From assembly GCA_964579725.1 (NCBI GenBank), contig CAZOHG010000019.1, positions 1 to 57,864 on the forward strand: a stretch of DNA of 57,864 nucleotides, in the 5' to 3' direction. The translations under genes and the position numbers were made by a program. A model generated the notes under the pieces. It was not told where the DNA came from. It saw only the letters and a program-made list of their open reading frames with translations, and searched no databases. Within the stretch, counting starts at the first letter, position 1, and every line of letters begins with the position of its first letter. The stretch is from CAZOHG01 sp964579725 (lineage in GTDB: Bacteria > Zhuqueibacterota > JdFR-76 > BMS3Abin05). Shown piece after piece: positions 1 through 7,676 of this stretch.

Positions 1-114
1 GCGATTCAAATGGACAAACGACCGGTATTCTTCTCCGTAGCCGAAGGTACCCGATGCGGTTAAAATCGGGTTCTTTAGCACCAGCGGCCCCAATTTGACG
101 GAAAGGTCGGGCAT
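1..114 (-). CDS. pyrD: Dihydroorotate dehydrogenase B catalytic subunit, N-terminal fragment
   Basis: The first 38 residues are visible and the rest runs off the left edge. They begin MPDLSVKLGPLVLKNP and continue with TASGTFGYGEEY, the conserved N-terminal FMN-barrel segment of class 1B dihydroorotate dehydrogenases. The enzyme oxidises dihydroorotate to orotate in pyrimidine synthesis and passes electrons to PyrK. The ATG shares one base with the pyrK stop (TGATG), so translation is coupled. The pairing with pyrK supports class 1B. The identity is firm for this fragment, but nothing can be said about the missing catalytic part. Confidence 0.9.
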   Translation of the reverse strand, partial: MPDLSVKLGPLVLKNPILTASGTFGYGEEYRSFVHLNR

Positions 115-917
115 CAGACGAACACCTCGTGTTTTTTAAAAACCGGCCCGTCCTGGCAAACCAGCCGGTAGTGCTCCCCGTCAAAAGTGGGAATGGCACA
201 CCCCACACACGCCCCCATTCCGCACGCCATGCGCGTTTCAAAGGAAAATTGCCAGTCCATTCCAAAGCGGTCGGCGATTTGAGCCGCTTTTCGGAGCATC
301 CCGTCCGGTCCGCAGGCAAACAGGGTGTGTCGTTTTTTCTTGGGCCGATTTTCCAAAATTTTCTCCAAATGGGAGGTCACCAGTCCCTCTCGACCGGCGC
401 TTCCGTCGTCTGTCGTCAAAATAAATTCCCCCGAAGACGCTTTTAAATCGTCCAAACAGCACACGTCGTCTTTGTCCCGAAAGCCTTGAATGAACAGGGA
501 CTCCACCCCCAACGCCTGTAATTCCCAGGACAAAAAAATAAGAGGCGCAACGCCGATCCCCCCGCCGAGCACAATCGCCCCTTCCAGGGAACTGAGGTCA
601 AATCCTCTTCCCAGCGGGCCCAACACATCGAGTAGGGCTCCGGGCCTTGCTTCGCCAAGTAGTTGGGTTCCCTTTCCCACAACCTTTACCACCAATTCAA
701 TCCAGCCGTCGTCGGCGTCCCGTCGCGCAATGCTAAACGGGCGTCGCAAAAGGGGGTCAAAAGTACCGGTCACGCGGACATTCACAAACTGTCCGGCAAC
801 GGCTGTTTCGGCAATCTCGGGCGCCAACAAACGCACCTTGAAATAGGTTTCATTCAACCAATCTAATTCCAAAACCGGGAATTTTTCCACCCACACGTGC
901 GCTTTTTCTTGTTCCAT
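114..917 (-). CDS. pyrK: Dihydroorotate dehydrogenase B electron-transfer subunit PyrK
   Basis: This 267-residue protein is a ferredoxin-reductase-like FAD/[2Fe-2S] subunit that transfers electrons from PyrD to NAD+. The FAD-binding segment LLRRPFSIAR is near residue 57, a glycine-rich GGGIGVAPL follows near 118, and the C-terminal cluster cysteines are Cys232, Cys237, Cys240 and Cys254 (CGMGACVGC, then C after 13 residues). Length and domain order match the family. It lies immediately upstream of pyrD with a 1-nt overlap and 19 nt after the TPR lipoprotein gene, so the two functions may share a transcript. Related ferredoxin-NADP reductase subunits exist, but the PyrD neighbour settles the assignment. 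Confidence 0.95.
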   Translation of the reverse strand: MEQEKAHVWVEKFPVLELDWLNETYFKVRLLAPEIAETAVAGQFVNVRVTGTFDPLLRRPFSIARRDADDGWIELVVKVVGKGTQLLGEARPGALLDVLGPLGRGFDLSSLEGAIVLGGGIGVAPLIFLSWELQALGVESLFIQGFRDKDDVCCLDDLKASSGEFILTTDDGSAGREGLVTSHLEKILENRPKKKRHTLFACGPDGMLRKAAQIADRFGMDWQFSFETRMACGMGACVGCAIPTFDGEHYRLVCQDGPVFKKHEVFV

Positions 918-936
918 TCCGATTCTATTCCACCCG

Positions 937-3183
937 TTAAGGAGCTTCGTTTGTGGTGTCTTTTTTGGCTGCCGCCTCGCCCTTCTTCACGATTTTTTTC
1001 TTTTTGGTCTTAATAAAAGAATTCAAATCATTAATGGCAGGCCGATTATTGGGCCCTCGACTCAACGAAGTGTCCGGCACAGTCGATTTTCGGGAAGAGT
1101 CGGCACTGACCGCCTTTTTGGCAGCCTCCAATTTCTGCGCTTTCCTTTTGGAAGAATCCGCCAAAGCCTTTTGGGCCTGTTCCACTTTTGAAATTATTTT
1201 TTCCGCCTGACTGCCGTAAGGCGTTTTGGAAAACTTTTCCGCTAAAAGCCGATAACTCTTTAGGGCTTGTTTCCCTTGGTTAAGTTCGTTTTCGTAGATC
1301 CAGGCAACCGCGTACAGCGCTTTCGGTGCGTAGGGAGAATGGGGGTATTTTTCCCAGACCTCTTTGTAGAGTTTCACAGCGTTCCCGGGCTTTTTTTGGT
1401 CAAAATTGAGTTGTTCCGCCTGTAAAAATAAATTCTCGGCGGCCAAATCCGCCTTTTGAACCGCCGGTAAGTGCAAAATTTTACGCGATTCCTGAGCAAA
1501 GGCGGTTTTGGGAAATTCCTGAATGATTTTTCGGTAAAGTGAATCGGCTTTGGTCGTGTCTCCTAAATCCTTCTTGTAAATGTACGCCATCGTGAACAGA
1601 GCTTTGGGGACGCTGGGATTGTCGGGAAAATTGAGAATGAGCCGCTGGTACTCTTGCAGGGCGGAATCGGGAATATCCAGTTGGAAGAAAAAAAGCTCGG
1701 CCAATTGCATGTCCTTTTGAACGAGCATTTTGCGGATGTCTTCCGGTTTTTGAGGAATTTTCAATCCCTTCTGCCGTTTCAGTCGTACCTGTTTAAGAGA
1801 ATCCAGCCGCGCTTTTGCCCGCCGCTGTTCCGGCGTCAAAACCGAATCAGAACGCCCCGTTTGTGCAGGGAAAAGGCCCAATCTGCGCAGGGAGTCCGCT
1901 CGAGCTGAATCCCGACGCGCTACGGCCAGCGCCGAGTCGAGAGCCGCGCTGTCGGCAGCGGATTCTTTCGACCGCCCCAAAACCAACAGCGTGTCGGAAT
2001 TGTCGAACACATTGTTGATTTTTCGTTCGTAGGCATCTTCAAGCGCCCAGATGACGTCTTCCAATTCGTGGAGTTGTTTAATGTCCGTGATTTTCTGCTT
2101 AATTTCTTTCTTAAAATCGGTGTTCGGGTACTCCTTTTGCGCTTTCTGGAAATCCTCCAAAGCCATATCGAAATCACGGTTGTGGTTCAGTTCGTAGAGG
2201 CCGAGGTAATAGTAGGCTTCGGCTGCGGCTGCCGTCCGTGGGTAATTGTCAATAATATCGTGGAACGTTCGCAAGGCGTTTTTTTTGTCTTTCATATCCT
2301 CGTAGGTCAGAGCGGTTTGCAAACGTACTGTCCCGATTTCGTAATCGGTCAGTGTCAGTTTCAACAAGCGATTGTACACCTCAAGGGCTTTGGAAAATTC
2401 CCCCAATTTTCGGAGGCAATAGGCGTACTTCATTTCGGCCTGGTAACGCAGTTCCACGCCGGGCTTAAATTTGCGCACCCGCCGAAAAGCCGCAGCCGCC
2501 TTTCGGAAATTTCCAAGCTGCAAATAGCACTCGCCAATGCGAATCTGAGCTCGGGTACGGACATTTTTGTCCTTGATTTTGTTAATGGTTTTCTCGTACT
2601 GTTGGACGGCCTGATCGTAGAGTTTTTGCTGAAAATACATATCCCCCAACTCGAGTCGCGCTTCGGCGAAGAATTTTTTATTTTTTTTGTCCAGAAGAAG
2701 ATTGGTAAATTGCTCTTCGGCCTTGTCGTATTGATCCAGAGCCAAAAGGGTTTTGCCCAAAAGAAAGCGAGCTTCCGGGGCATATCGGCTGTTCGGGAAA
2801 GCCGTCAGCAATTCATTAAATTTCCGCTGGGCTTTAATATATTCTTGCTGGTAGAAGAACGACTTCCCAATAATCATGAGGGCGTCGTCCACGTATTTGC
2901 TTTTCGGGTAAAGCTCCAAAACCTTGGATGCCTTTTCAATGGCTTTGGTAAATTCCTGAATACGGGGAGCGGAACGACGGCGCTGGCGCCCGCGATTTTG
3001 AACGGAGGTCTGGCGTTTGCGTTCGGCTTCAAGCATTTTGAGCCGCTTTTTCTCCCCCGCCTCAAAGGATTTTTTGGCATTGTAAAAGGTGTTAAAATAG
3101 GCGCCACATCCTGCCAGGAGTGCAGACAAGAGAAAAAGCAAGACAAAAAGTTTGGTCACATTTTTAAACGAAAGGATTTTCAT
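937..3183 (-). CDS. Large TPR outer-membrane lipoprotein
   Basis: This 748-residue protein has an N-terminal lipoprotein signal with lipobox LAGC (lipidated Cys26), followed by GAYFNTFYNAKKSFE, a stretch I associate with TPR lipoproteins of FCB-group bacteria. TPR units of the YPKSKYVDDALMIIGKSFF type run from about residue 75 to 370. A charged, low-complexity middle (about 390-480) precedes a second TPR block (about 490-670). The tail is rich in Lys and Ser. The architecture recalls BamD/YbgF-like envelope scaffolds, but no specific partner can be named. The start overlaps the sirtuin stop by 4 nt (ATGA), so they are co-translated. Function is inferred only as protein-protein contact at the outer membrane periplasmic face. 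Confidence 0.8.
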   Translation of the reverse strand: MKILSFKNVTKLFVLLFLLSALLAGCGAYFNTFYNAKKSFEAGEKKRLKMLEAERKRQTSVQNRGRQRRRSAPRIQEFTKAIEKASKVLELYPKSKYVDDALMIIGKSFFYQQEYIKAQRKFNELLTAFPNSRYAPEARFLLGKTLLALDQYDKAEEQFTNLLLDKKNKKFFAEARLELGDMYFQQKLYDQAVQQYEKTINKIKDKNVRTRAQIRIGECYLQLGNFRKAAAAFRRVRKFKPGVELRYQAEMKYAYCLRKLGEFSKALEVYNRLLKLTLTDYEIGTVRLQTALTYEDMKDKKNALRTFHDIIDNYPRTAAAAEAYYYLGLYELNHNRDFDMALEDFQKAQKEYPNTDFKKEIKQKITDIKQLHELEDVIWALEDAYERKINNVFDNSDTLLVLGRSKESAADSAALDSALAVARRDSARADSLRRLGLFPAQTGRSDSVLTPEQRRAKARLDSLKQVRLKRQKGLKIPQKPEDIRKMLVQKDMQLAELFFFQLDIPDSALQEYQRLILNFPDNPSVPKALFTMAYIYKKDLGDTTKADSLYRKIIQEFPKTAFAQESRKILHLPAVQKADLAAENLFLQAEQLNFDQKKPGNAVKLYKEVWEKYPHSPYAPKALYAVAWIYENELNQGKQALKSYRLLAEKFSKTPYGSQAEKIISKVEQAQKALADSSKRKAQKLEAAKKAVSADSSRKSTVPDTSLSRGPNNRPAINDLNSFIKTKKKKIVKKGEAAAKKDTTNEAP

Positions 3184-3944
3184 AGAATTTGTTGATTTTC
3201 CGATTTCAATTTCCGTATTTCTGCCACAAGCTCCGGCAAAATCTCTCCCGATTTGCCGCGCAGAACAATGTGCGCAAAATCCGTTACCGGTGTGGGCTCG
3301 GGATTGACTTCCACCACGAACGCCCCGTGTTGAAAGGCTATTTCAGGCAGCGAAGCCGCCGGGTACACCACGGCTGACGTTCCCACCGAGAAAAACACGT
3401 CGCAGGTTTCAGCGGCTTCGTAGGCCTGCCGAAGCGCCTCTTCCGGAAGCATTTCTCCGAACCAGACCACGTCCGGGCGCAACATCCCGCCGCAATGGGG
3501 GCAGCGGGGTACCCCGTCCGAAAAATCCAATTCTTTCTCCGTCACAATTTTCCCGCACTCCAAACACTGGTTGCGCAAAATATTGCCGTGCAGCTCGATT
3601 ACATGCCGGCTGCCCGCCCGCTGGTGCAAATTGTCCACGTTTTGCGTGATTACCACCAAACTGGGTACCCATTTTTCCAACTCTACTAAAGCCGCGTGCC
3701 CGGGATTCGGCTGTACCTCCTCCACGATTTTTCGCCGGTACTGGTACCATTCCCACACCATTTGGGGATTTTTCATAAAGGCGTCAAAATTGGCCAGTTC
3801 CTCCGGACTGAATTTCTTCCACAGTCCGTCGTCCCCTCGAAAGGTCGGGACCCCGCTTTCGGCGGAAATGCCCGCACCAGTTAGGACCACAACTTTCTCC
3901 GCCTCCGCCAGCCTTCGGATCAATTTTTCCGGAATATTCGGCAT
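3180..3944 (-). CDS. NAD+-dependent protein deacylase, SIR2 family class III
   Basis: This 254-residue sirtuin removes acyl groups from lysines using NAD+. Visible motifs are the NAD-binding GAGISAESGVPTFRG (residues 23-37), QNVDNLHQRAG (101-111), catalytic His119 in ELHGN, and the zinc ligands Cys127/Cys130 and Cys148/Cys151. Tyr67 and Arg70 (WYQYRR) match the Tyr-x-x-Arg pair that in CobB and SIRT5 binds succinyl or malonyl groups, so desuccinylase activity is likely alongside deacetylase activity. The window also encodes enzymes making propionyl-, methylmalonyl- and succinyl-CoA, which can acylate lysines. A GGGGTGAG stretch just before the ATG may be the ribosome site. Its 3' end overlaps the TPR lipoprotein start. 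Confidence 0.9.
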   Translation of the reverse strand: MPNIPEKLIRRLAEAEKVVVLTGAGISAESGVPTFRGDDGLWKKFSPEELANFDAFMKNPQMVWEWYQYRRKIVEEVQPNPGHAALVELEKWVPSLVVITQNVDNLHQRAGSRHVIELHGNILRNQCLECGKIVTEKELDFSDGVPRCPHCGGMLRPDVVWFGEMLPEEALRQAYEAAETCDVFFSVGTSAVVYPAASLPEIAFQHGAFVVEVNPEPTPVTDFAHIVLRGKSGEILPELVAEIRKLKSENQQIL

Positions 3945-4187
3945 GACTCACCCCAAGACAGTCCCTTTTGGATCCACGGTTGATTTGCGCGACTTTTGTA
4001 TTCAATCTGATTAAGGGAAAAGGAATCCAAACATTTTCCGTATTCCGTTTTTTCGGAATCTGTTTTGGTCTTTCCGCCTAAAACAAACCCAATGGTACAC
4101 CACGCGCTTTCCCCATCCTCAAATCTGTATAAAAATACAACAATCAAATGAAACAAGCAACAAAAGAAAGCCAAATTCGGCACAAAT

Positions 4188-4820
4188 CTAATATTTTTTT
4201 CTTTTCGGCGGCGTCAGAACCAGCTTGTACACCTCCGACATGACCATTTTGGCCTGTTCCTGCAAAATTTCGTAGTTTTCCGGTTTCACTTCCACCGGCG
4301 GCAATGTGATCGGTTCCCCCACCTGCACCACAATCTTTTTGAAACGAATGCGAAGCTTGTCCGGCGGCAAAATATCGCGCGTATTGCTAATGCCCACCGG
4401 AACCACGGGACACCTGGCCAGTTGGGCCAGCCGGACAAAACCCGTTTTCGGACGCGGCGGATGGCCGTTCACCCATTTGCGCGTTCCCTCCGGTGCAATA
4501 AACAGGCGACCGCCCTGATGTAAAATCTTGAGAAAATACCGGAACCCCTCTTCATCCCCGGCGTCACGAAGAATAGGGTGCACATTAATTTTTTTAAGCC
4601 ACCAGCCCAAAAGCGGCACGTCAAACAGCTCCTTTTTCCCCATTCCGTGAGCCGGAAAGGAAACGACCAACGACATGGCCAGCACATCCATGTAGCTGTT
4701 GTGATTAAAAACCGCAATAAAGGGGCCCTTTCGGGGAAAATGATTTTGCCCCCGTCCTTCCCCTTGGAAAAAGATTTTTAGGAAATAATAAACAATAAAA
4801 AAAGAAATGGTAAAAACCAT
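4188..4820 (-). CDS. plsC: 1-acyl-sn-glycerol-3-phosphate acyltransferase (PlsC family)
   Basis: This 210-residue protein acylates lysophosphatidic acid at sn-2 to give phosphatidic acid in the inner membrane. It has a hydrophobic N-terminus (residues 1-19), the catalytic HX4D motif NHNSYMD (His40, Asp45) and the substrate-binding APEGTRKW motif near residue 107. Length is typical for short PlsC enzymes. The start follows GGAG at a suitable distance. It is the last gene after smsC-smsB-thioredoxin, with a 137-nt gap upstream, so it may be on that transcript or have its own promoter. Other acyltransferases of this fold (such as ornithine-lipid OlsA) cannot be excluded from sequence alone. Confidence 0.85.
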   Translation of the reverse strand: MVFTISFFIVYYFLKIFFQGEGRGQNHFPRKGPFIAVFNHNSYMDVLAMSLVVSFPAHGMGKKELFDVPLLGWWLKKINVHPILRDAGDEEGFRYFLKILHQGGRLFIAPEGTRKWVNGHPPRPKTGFVRLAQLARCPVVPVGISNTRDILPPDKLRIRFKKIVVQVGEPITLPPVEVKPENYEILQEQAKMVMSEVYKLVLTPPKRKKY

Positions 4821-4957
4821 TTTGGACTCCGATTGTTTCTTTCACTCTCATCGAGTTGGATTTGTTTCCCTGCTTCGCCCTTAATTTGTCTATTTCGGGA
4901 AAAAATCGATCTCCTTGAAACGTTGACGCAAACTCGACGTGCGCGCCTGATTTTCGC

Positions 4958-5479
4958 CTACGAAATCTTCCGGAGGATCGCCACAAAATCTTTTTCCACC
5001 GAAGTCTTGGGGTGTTCCACAATCCGGCCAATTTCTTTCCCTTTGTACAGCACCACAAAAGTGGGGACGCGCTCAATTTTGTATTTCTGAGATAAGTGCG
5101 CCTTGTCCCTTTTGGAGCGGTCGCTGGCAATCAACTTAACCTGAATGGTTTGCGTGTTTCCCGATTGGAAAATGGCCTTCAAAAAACGGGGCACTTCGCG
5201 CTGACTGTCCGGGCACCACGTCCCGAGAAAAACCAACACCCGAACGGGCTTTTTGAATTCGGCCAAAAACCGAACGGCTTGAGAATCGGGAACAAAGCGA
5301 TCATATTCGGCAGAAAATTTCGGAAACTTTGCCAACAAATCTTTGGTGGGAATCACTCCGACGGCTACATCCCGGCCATTTTTGTCTTGAATGATTTTGT
5401 AGCTTTTTTGGGGTGATTGGGAACAAGCCGAAAAAAAGAGAAATCCAACTAAAAGCAACATGAGATATTTCGATCGCAT
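4958..5479 (-). CDS. Thioredoxin-fold lipoprotein with a CPDS (CXXS) active site
   Basis: This 173-residue protein has a lipoprotein signal ending FFSAC (lipidated Cys19) and a thioredoxin-like domain from about residue 65. The active-site segment is FLGTWCPDSQREVPRF: Cys89 is present but the second cysteine of the usual CXXC is Ser92. A cis-Pro region RVPTFVVLYKGKEIGRI follows. Such single-cysteine folds cannot cycle as a standard dithiol reductase, so it may form mixed disulfides or act as a binding protein. A strong GGGAGG ribosome site lies 5 nt before the ATG. It starts 14 nt after smsB, so it belongs to the Fe-S operon, although its location is the periplasmic side of a membrane. Confidence 0.75.
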   Translation of the reverse strand: MRSKYLMLLLVGFLFFSACSQSPQKSYKIIQDKNGRDVAVGVIPTKDLLAKFPKFSAEYDRFVPDSQAVRFLAEFKKPVRVLVFLGTWCPDSQREVPRFLKAIFQSGNTQTIQVKLIASDRSKRDKAHLSQKYKIERVPTFVVLYKGKEIGRIVEHPKTSVEKDFVAILRKIS

Positions 5480-5493
5480 CGCGTCCTCCCTTC

Positions 5494-6444
5494 CTATTTT
5501 AGCAGCCCTTTTACAATCACATCCACGGCTTCTTCTTCGCTCAAACCACGGGCCACCAGAGTTTCCACCTGTTTCTTGTCCACACTGCCGATGGCGGCTT
5601 CGTGGGTTAATTTGGCCGTTTCATCCAGCACCAGCAATTTCGGCACGGCACTGGCTCTGGCCTCCGTTCCGCGAATAATTTCCATGCAGTCTACGTGCCC
5701 TCGTGCGTAAGGCCCGTTGCCAGCCACTTCTCCCAAAACCTCGCTTTGAGCCGAATCCGACACCACAATCCGGCTCTTCGCCAGTCCTCGCGCTTCCCGA
5801 CCGTTCAAATTAATGGTCTCCTTCACGCGAATGTCATCTCGATCCCGCCCGTAGACTTTTGTGTCCATTTCGCAGAGGGCACCGGAATCGACGTCCGCTA
5901 CGTAATCGAGATCCAATCGCCCCACACGACCGTTGACGAGTTTGAATTCCGTTCGAAATCGTCCACCTTCACCGATTTCGACGTGGGTCTTGGGAATTAC
6001 CTCAATGCCGCCCTCCCTGCCGTGGAAATGGGTTTCGGAATAAGACAAAAACGCGCCCGAACCGATTCGAATACTGGCGTTCATGAGATGGCGAATCTCA
6101 ACGGCATTCGGAAAACTACAGTGCGCCAGAAAGGAAACGGATGCACCGTCGCCGATGATGTATTCCGCTTCAATGTGTTGGACGCCAGATTGAGGCACCA
6201 CGCCAAAACACAAATGGACGGGGAAACGGACGTGCGTGCCCGGTTCCACAAGAATTTTTGCCCGAACGCCGCCATCTATTTCTTCACCCAAAATCGTCAC
6301 GCCCCGAATCGAATTAGTGGCGAGAACCTTGTTCCCGCTCACCACCATGCTGGCGAAGGCTTTGTCGAGAAGTTGTGTTCCGTCTCCCCCACTTTTTTCG
6401 TAGGCATCGACAATGGCTTTAAATTCCTGTGAATAATCAATCAT
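5494..6444 (-). CDS. SufB/SufD-like Fe-S cluster scaffold (SmsB type)
   Basis: This 316-residue beta-helix protein of the SufB/SufD family is the Fe-S assembly scaffold partner of the adjacent ATPase. The C-terminal signature is complete: ATG-proximal helices, then GHVDCMEIIRG, then LTHEAAIGSVDKKQ and ARGLSEEEAVDVIVKGLL. It is much shorter than canonical SufB (about 470-500) and there is no SufB/SufD pair, SufS or SufE. That matches the minimal SufBC-like SMS system known from archaea and anaerobic bacteria. I chose the ATG at 6444 because the protein start MIDYSQEFKAIVD fits the family; longer in-frame extensions inside smsC are unlikely. It overlaps the smsC stop by 8 nt. Confidence 0.88.
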   Translation of the reverse strand: MIDYSQEFKAIVDAYEKSGGDGTQLLDKAFASMVVSGNKVLATNSIRGVTILGEEIDGGVRAKILVEPGTHVRFPVHLCFGVVPQSGVQHIEAEYIIGDGASVSFLAHCSFPNAVEIRHLMNASIRIGSGAFLSYSETHFHGREGGIEVIPKTHVEIGEGGRFRTEFKLVNGRVGRLDLDYVADVDSGALCEMDTKVYGRDRDDIRVKETINLNGREARGLAKSRIVVSDSAQSEVLGEVAGNGPYARGHVDCMEIIRGTEARASAVPKLLVLDETAKLTHEAAIGSVDKKQVETLVARGLSEEEAVDVIVKGLLK

Positions 6445-7177
6445 GCGCCAGCAACTCCTCTTCCGGCTGGTTAATGTGCGGACATTCTTCGCAGTGTAAC
6501 TTAAAAAATTTGGCGATCTCCTCCGGCTGCCCGGTTTTGACAATTCTACCTCCGCAGAGGAAAGAGGAACGGTCGGCCGTTTCCGCCACCTGATCGTGGT
6601 GTGTAATGAGCAGCACAGCGCCTCTCAATTGGACCACTTTCCGAATGACGCGTACAATATTTTCCATAGAGGGGGCGTCAATGCCGGAATCCGGTTCGTC
6701 TAAAATCGCGAGTTTGGGCTGCATGGCCAAAATGGACGCCAGCTCAATGCGCTTGCGTTCGCCGCCACTCAGGGTTTCGTCCACAGCACGATTCAAATAT
6801 TTGCGGGGGTCGAGCCCCACCTGGGCAAGGCAATCGCGAACCGATAAATGATTTTTTCCGCGCGCCGAAATCTCCAGGTACTCCTTGACCCGAAGGCCCT
6901 CAAACCGCGCCGGTTCCTGCCACCCCAGAGTAATGCCGCGTCGGGCGCGTTCCACCGCCGAAAGGGCGGTAATGTCCTCGCCCTCAAAATAGATTTTCCC
7001 CTCCGTCGGCTGAAATCCGGCCAACCCCATAATCACGTAGGCCAGCGTGGATTTGCCCGTTCCGTTTTGCCCCAAAATGCTGTGAATTTCGCCGTGCCAA
7101 ATTTCCAGGGATAAATGATTCAAAATAGGCCGATTGCCGGCTTGAAACGACAAATTTTCTATTTTTAAAAGAGGCAT
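6437..7177 (-). CDS. SufC-like Fe-S assembly ABC ATPase (SmsC type)
   Basis: This 246-residue ABC ATPase without membrane segments energises Fe-S cluster assembly on the scaffold encoded immediately downstream. Motifs are Walker A GQNGTGKST (residues 36-44), the ABC signature LSGGERKRIELA, Walker B LAILDEPDSGID (with the SufC-type DSGID), and the H-loop LLITHHDQV. The C-terminus carries a short HCEECPHINQPEEE extension with two cysteines that canonical SufC lacks. It is the first gene of an operon with smsB, a thioredoxin-like lipoprotein and probably plsC. SufC versus SmsC is decided by the partner, which is a single SufB/D-like protein. Confidence 0.9.
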   Translation of the reverse strand: MPLLKIENLSFQAGNRPILNHLSLEIWHGEIHSILGQNGTGKSTLAYVIMGLAGFQPTEGKIYFEGEDITALSAVERARRGITLGWQEPARFEGLRVKEYLEISARGKNHLSVRDCLAQVGLDPRKYLNRAVDETLSGGERKRIELASILAMQPKLAILDEPDSGIDAPSMENIVRVIRKVVQLRGAVLLITHHDQVAETADRSSFLCGGRIVKTGQPEEIAKFFKLHCEECPHINQPEEELLAHD

Positions 7178-7644
7178 GCCGCTTATTTTCTTCCCGTTTG
7201 TTTTGTAATTTTGACCATTGTTCTGCCTGATTTTTAGCCGGAGTTTTTCCCTTTTCGATTCTTAATTTACTAAAAATGCGGGGACTTTACAAGCCTCATT
7301 TGTGAGGAAAGGAAAAATCGGAGGGGTTGCTTTTTAAAACAGGGGACAATTGCCCGCCCCTTTCGGCTGGTCTTCAAATGTGTTGGCGAAATACCGACAC
7401 AAAAAACGGTTTGCTCACAGAAAAAACCGTTTCCGCCGTTTTTTTTCTTTTCAACCGGTGGGTTCACAAACCGATTTTTCCAACGAAATAGCCGGGGGGA
7501 AAAGGCAAAATCCTTTCCTCCAAAATTCGGAGTAAAATCCGCTCCGGGCCACTTTTGGAGCGAAAGGTTTTCCACCCGATTTTATTTTTCAAGGGGTTCG
7601 GTTTTTGGCCAATTTTCCCCCCGATCTCTCCAGGCGTCGCAGAC
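7178..7644. other. Intergenic region between the fad operon end and the smsC promoter
   Basis: This stretch of about 470 nt separates two minus-strand operons. I see no gene I would support. One open frame (7270-7575 minus) has a composition unlike the neighbours and no ribosome site. The part next to smsC is AT-rich and contains a plausible promoter, listed separately. A short GC element at 7341-7361 has only 5-bp arms and is not convincing. Confidence 0.6.
7264..7292 (-). promoter_or_regulatory. Possible sigma-70-type promoter for the smsC-smsB operon
   Basis: On the minus strand TTGTAA (7287-7292) and TAAATT (7264-7269) are separated by exactly 17 nt, giving a start point near 7257 and a leader of about 80 nt before smsC. 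Each hexamer matches four of six consensus positions, so this is only a candidate. Its location upstream of the first gene of an operon and downstream of the fad terminator supports it. Confidence 0.3.
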
Positions 7645-7668
7645 CAAAAACGGGGGCCGAAGCCCCCG
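7645..7668 (-). terminator. Rho-independent terminator of the fadN-fadA-fadE operon
   Basis: Reading the minus strand, CGGGGGC and GCCCCCG form a 7-bp GC stem closed by a TTCG tetraloop, followed directly by TTTTT. It starts 8 nt after the fadE stop. The structure is textbook, and its position marks the end of the beta-oxidation transcript. Confidence 0.9.
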
Positions 7669-7676
7669 CTCGATTT

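Noticed and set aside
2068..3195. Long plus-strand open frame (about 375 codons) antisense to the TPR lipoprotein gene
   Set aside because: It lies wholly opposite a well-supported gene, has no ribosome site and no recognisable domain. It reflects codon bias of the sense gene.
4042..4059. ATTCCG/CGGAAT hairpin with a T6 loop between the sirtuin and plsC
   Set aside because: Six weak pairs and no downstream T-run on the minus strand.
7341..7361. AGGGG...CCCCT element with a central CAATTG palindrome
   Set aside because: Arms of only 5 bp with an 11-nt loop; no second copy noticed.
7270..7575. Minus-strand open frame of about 101 codons between smsC and fadE
   Set aside because: No ribosome site, odd composition, and it overlaps the candidate smsC promoter.
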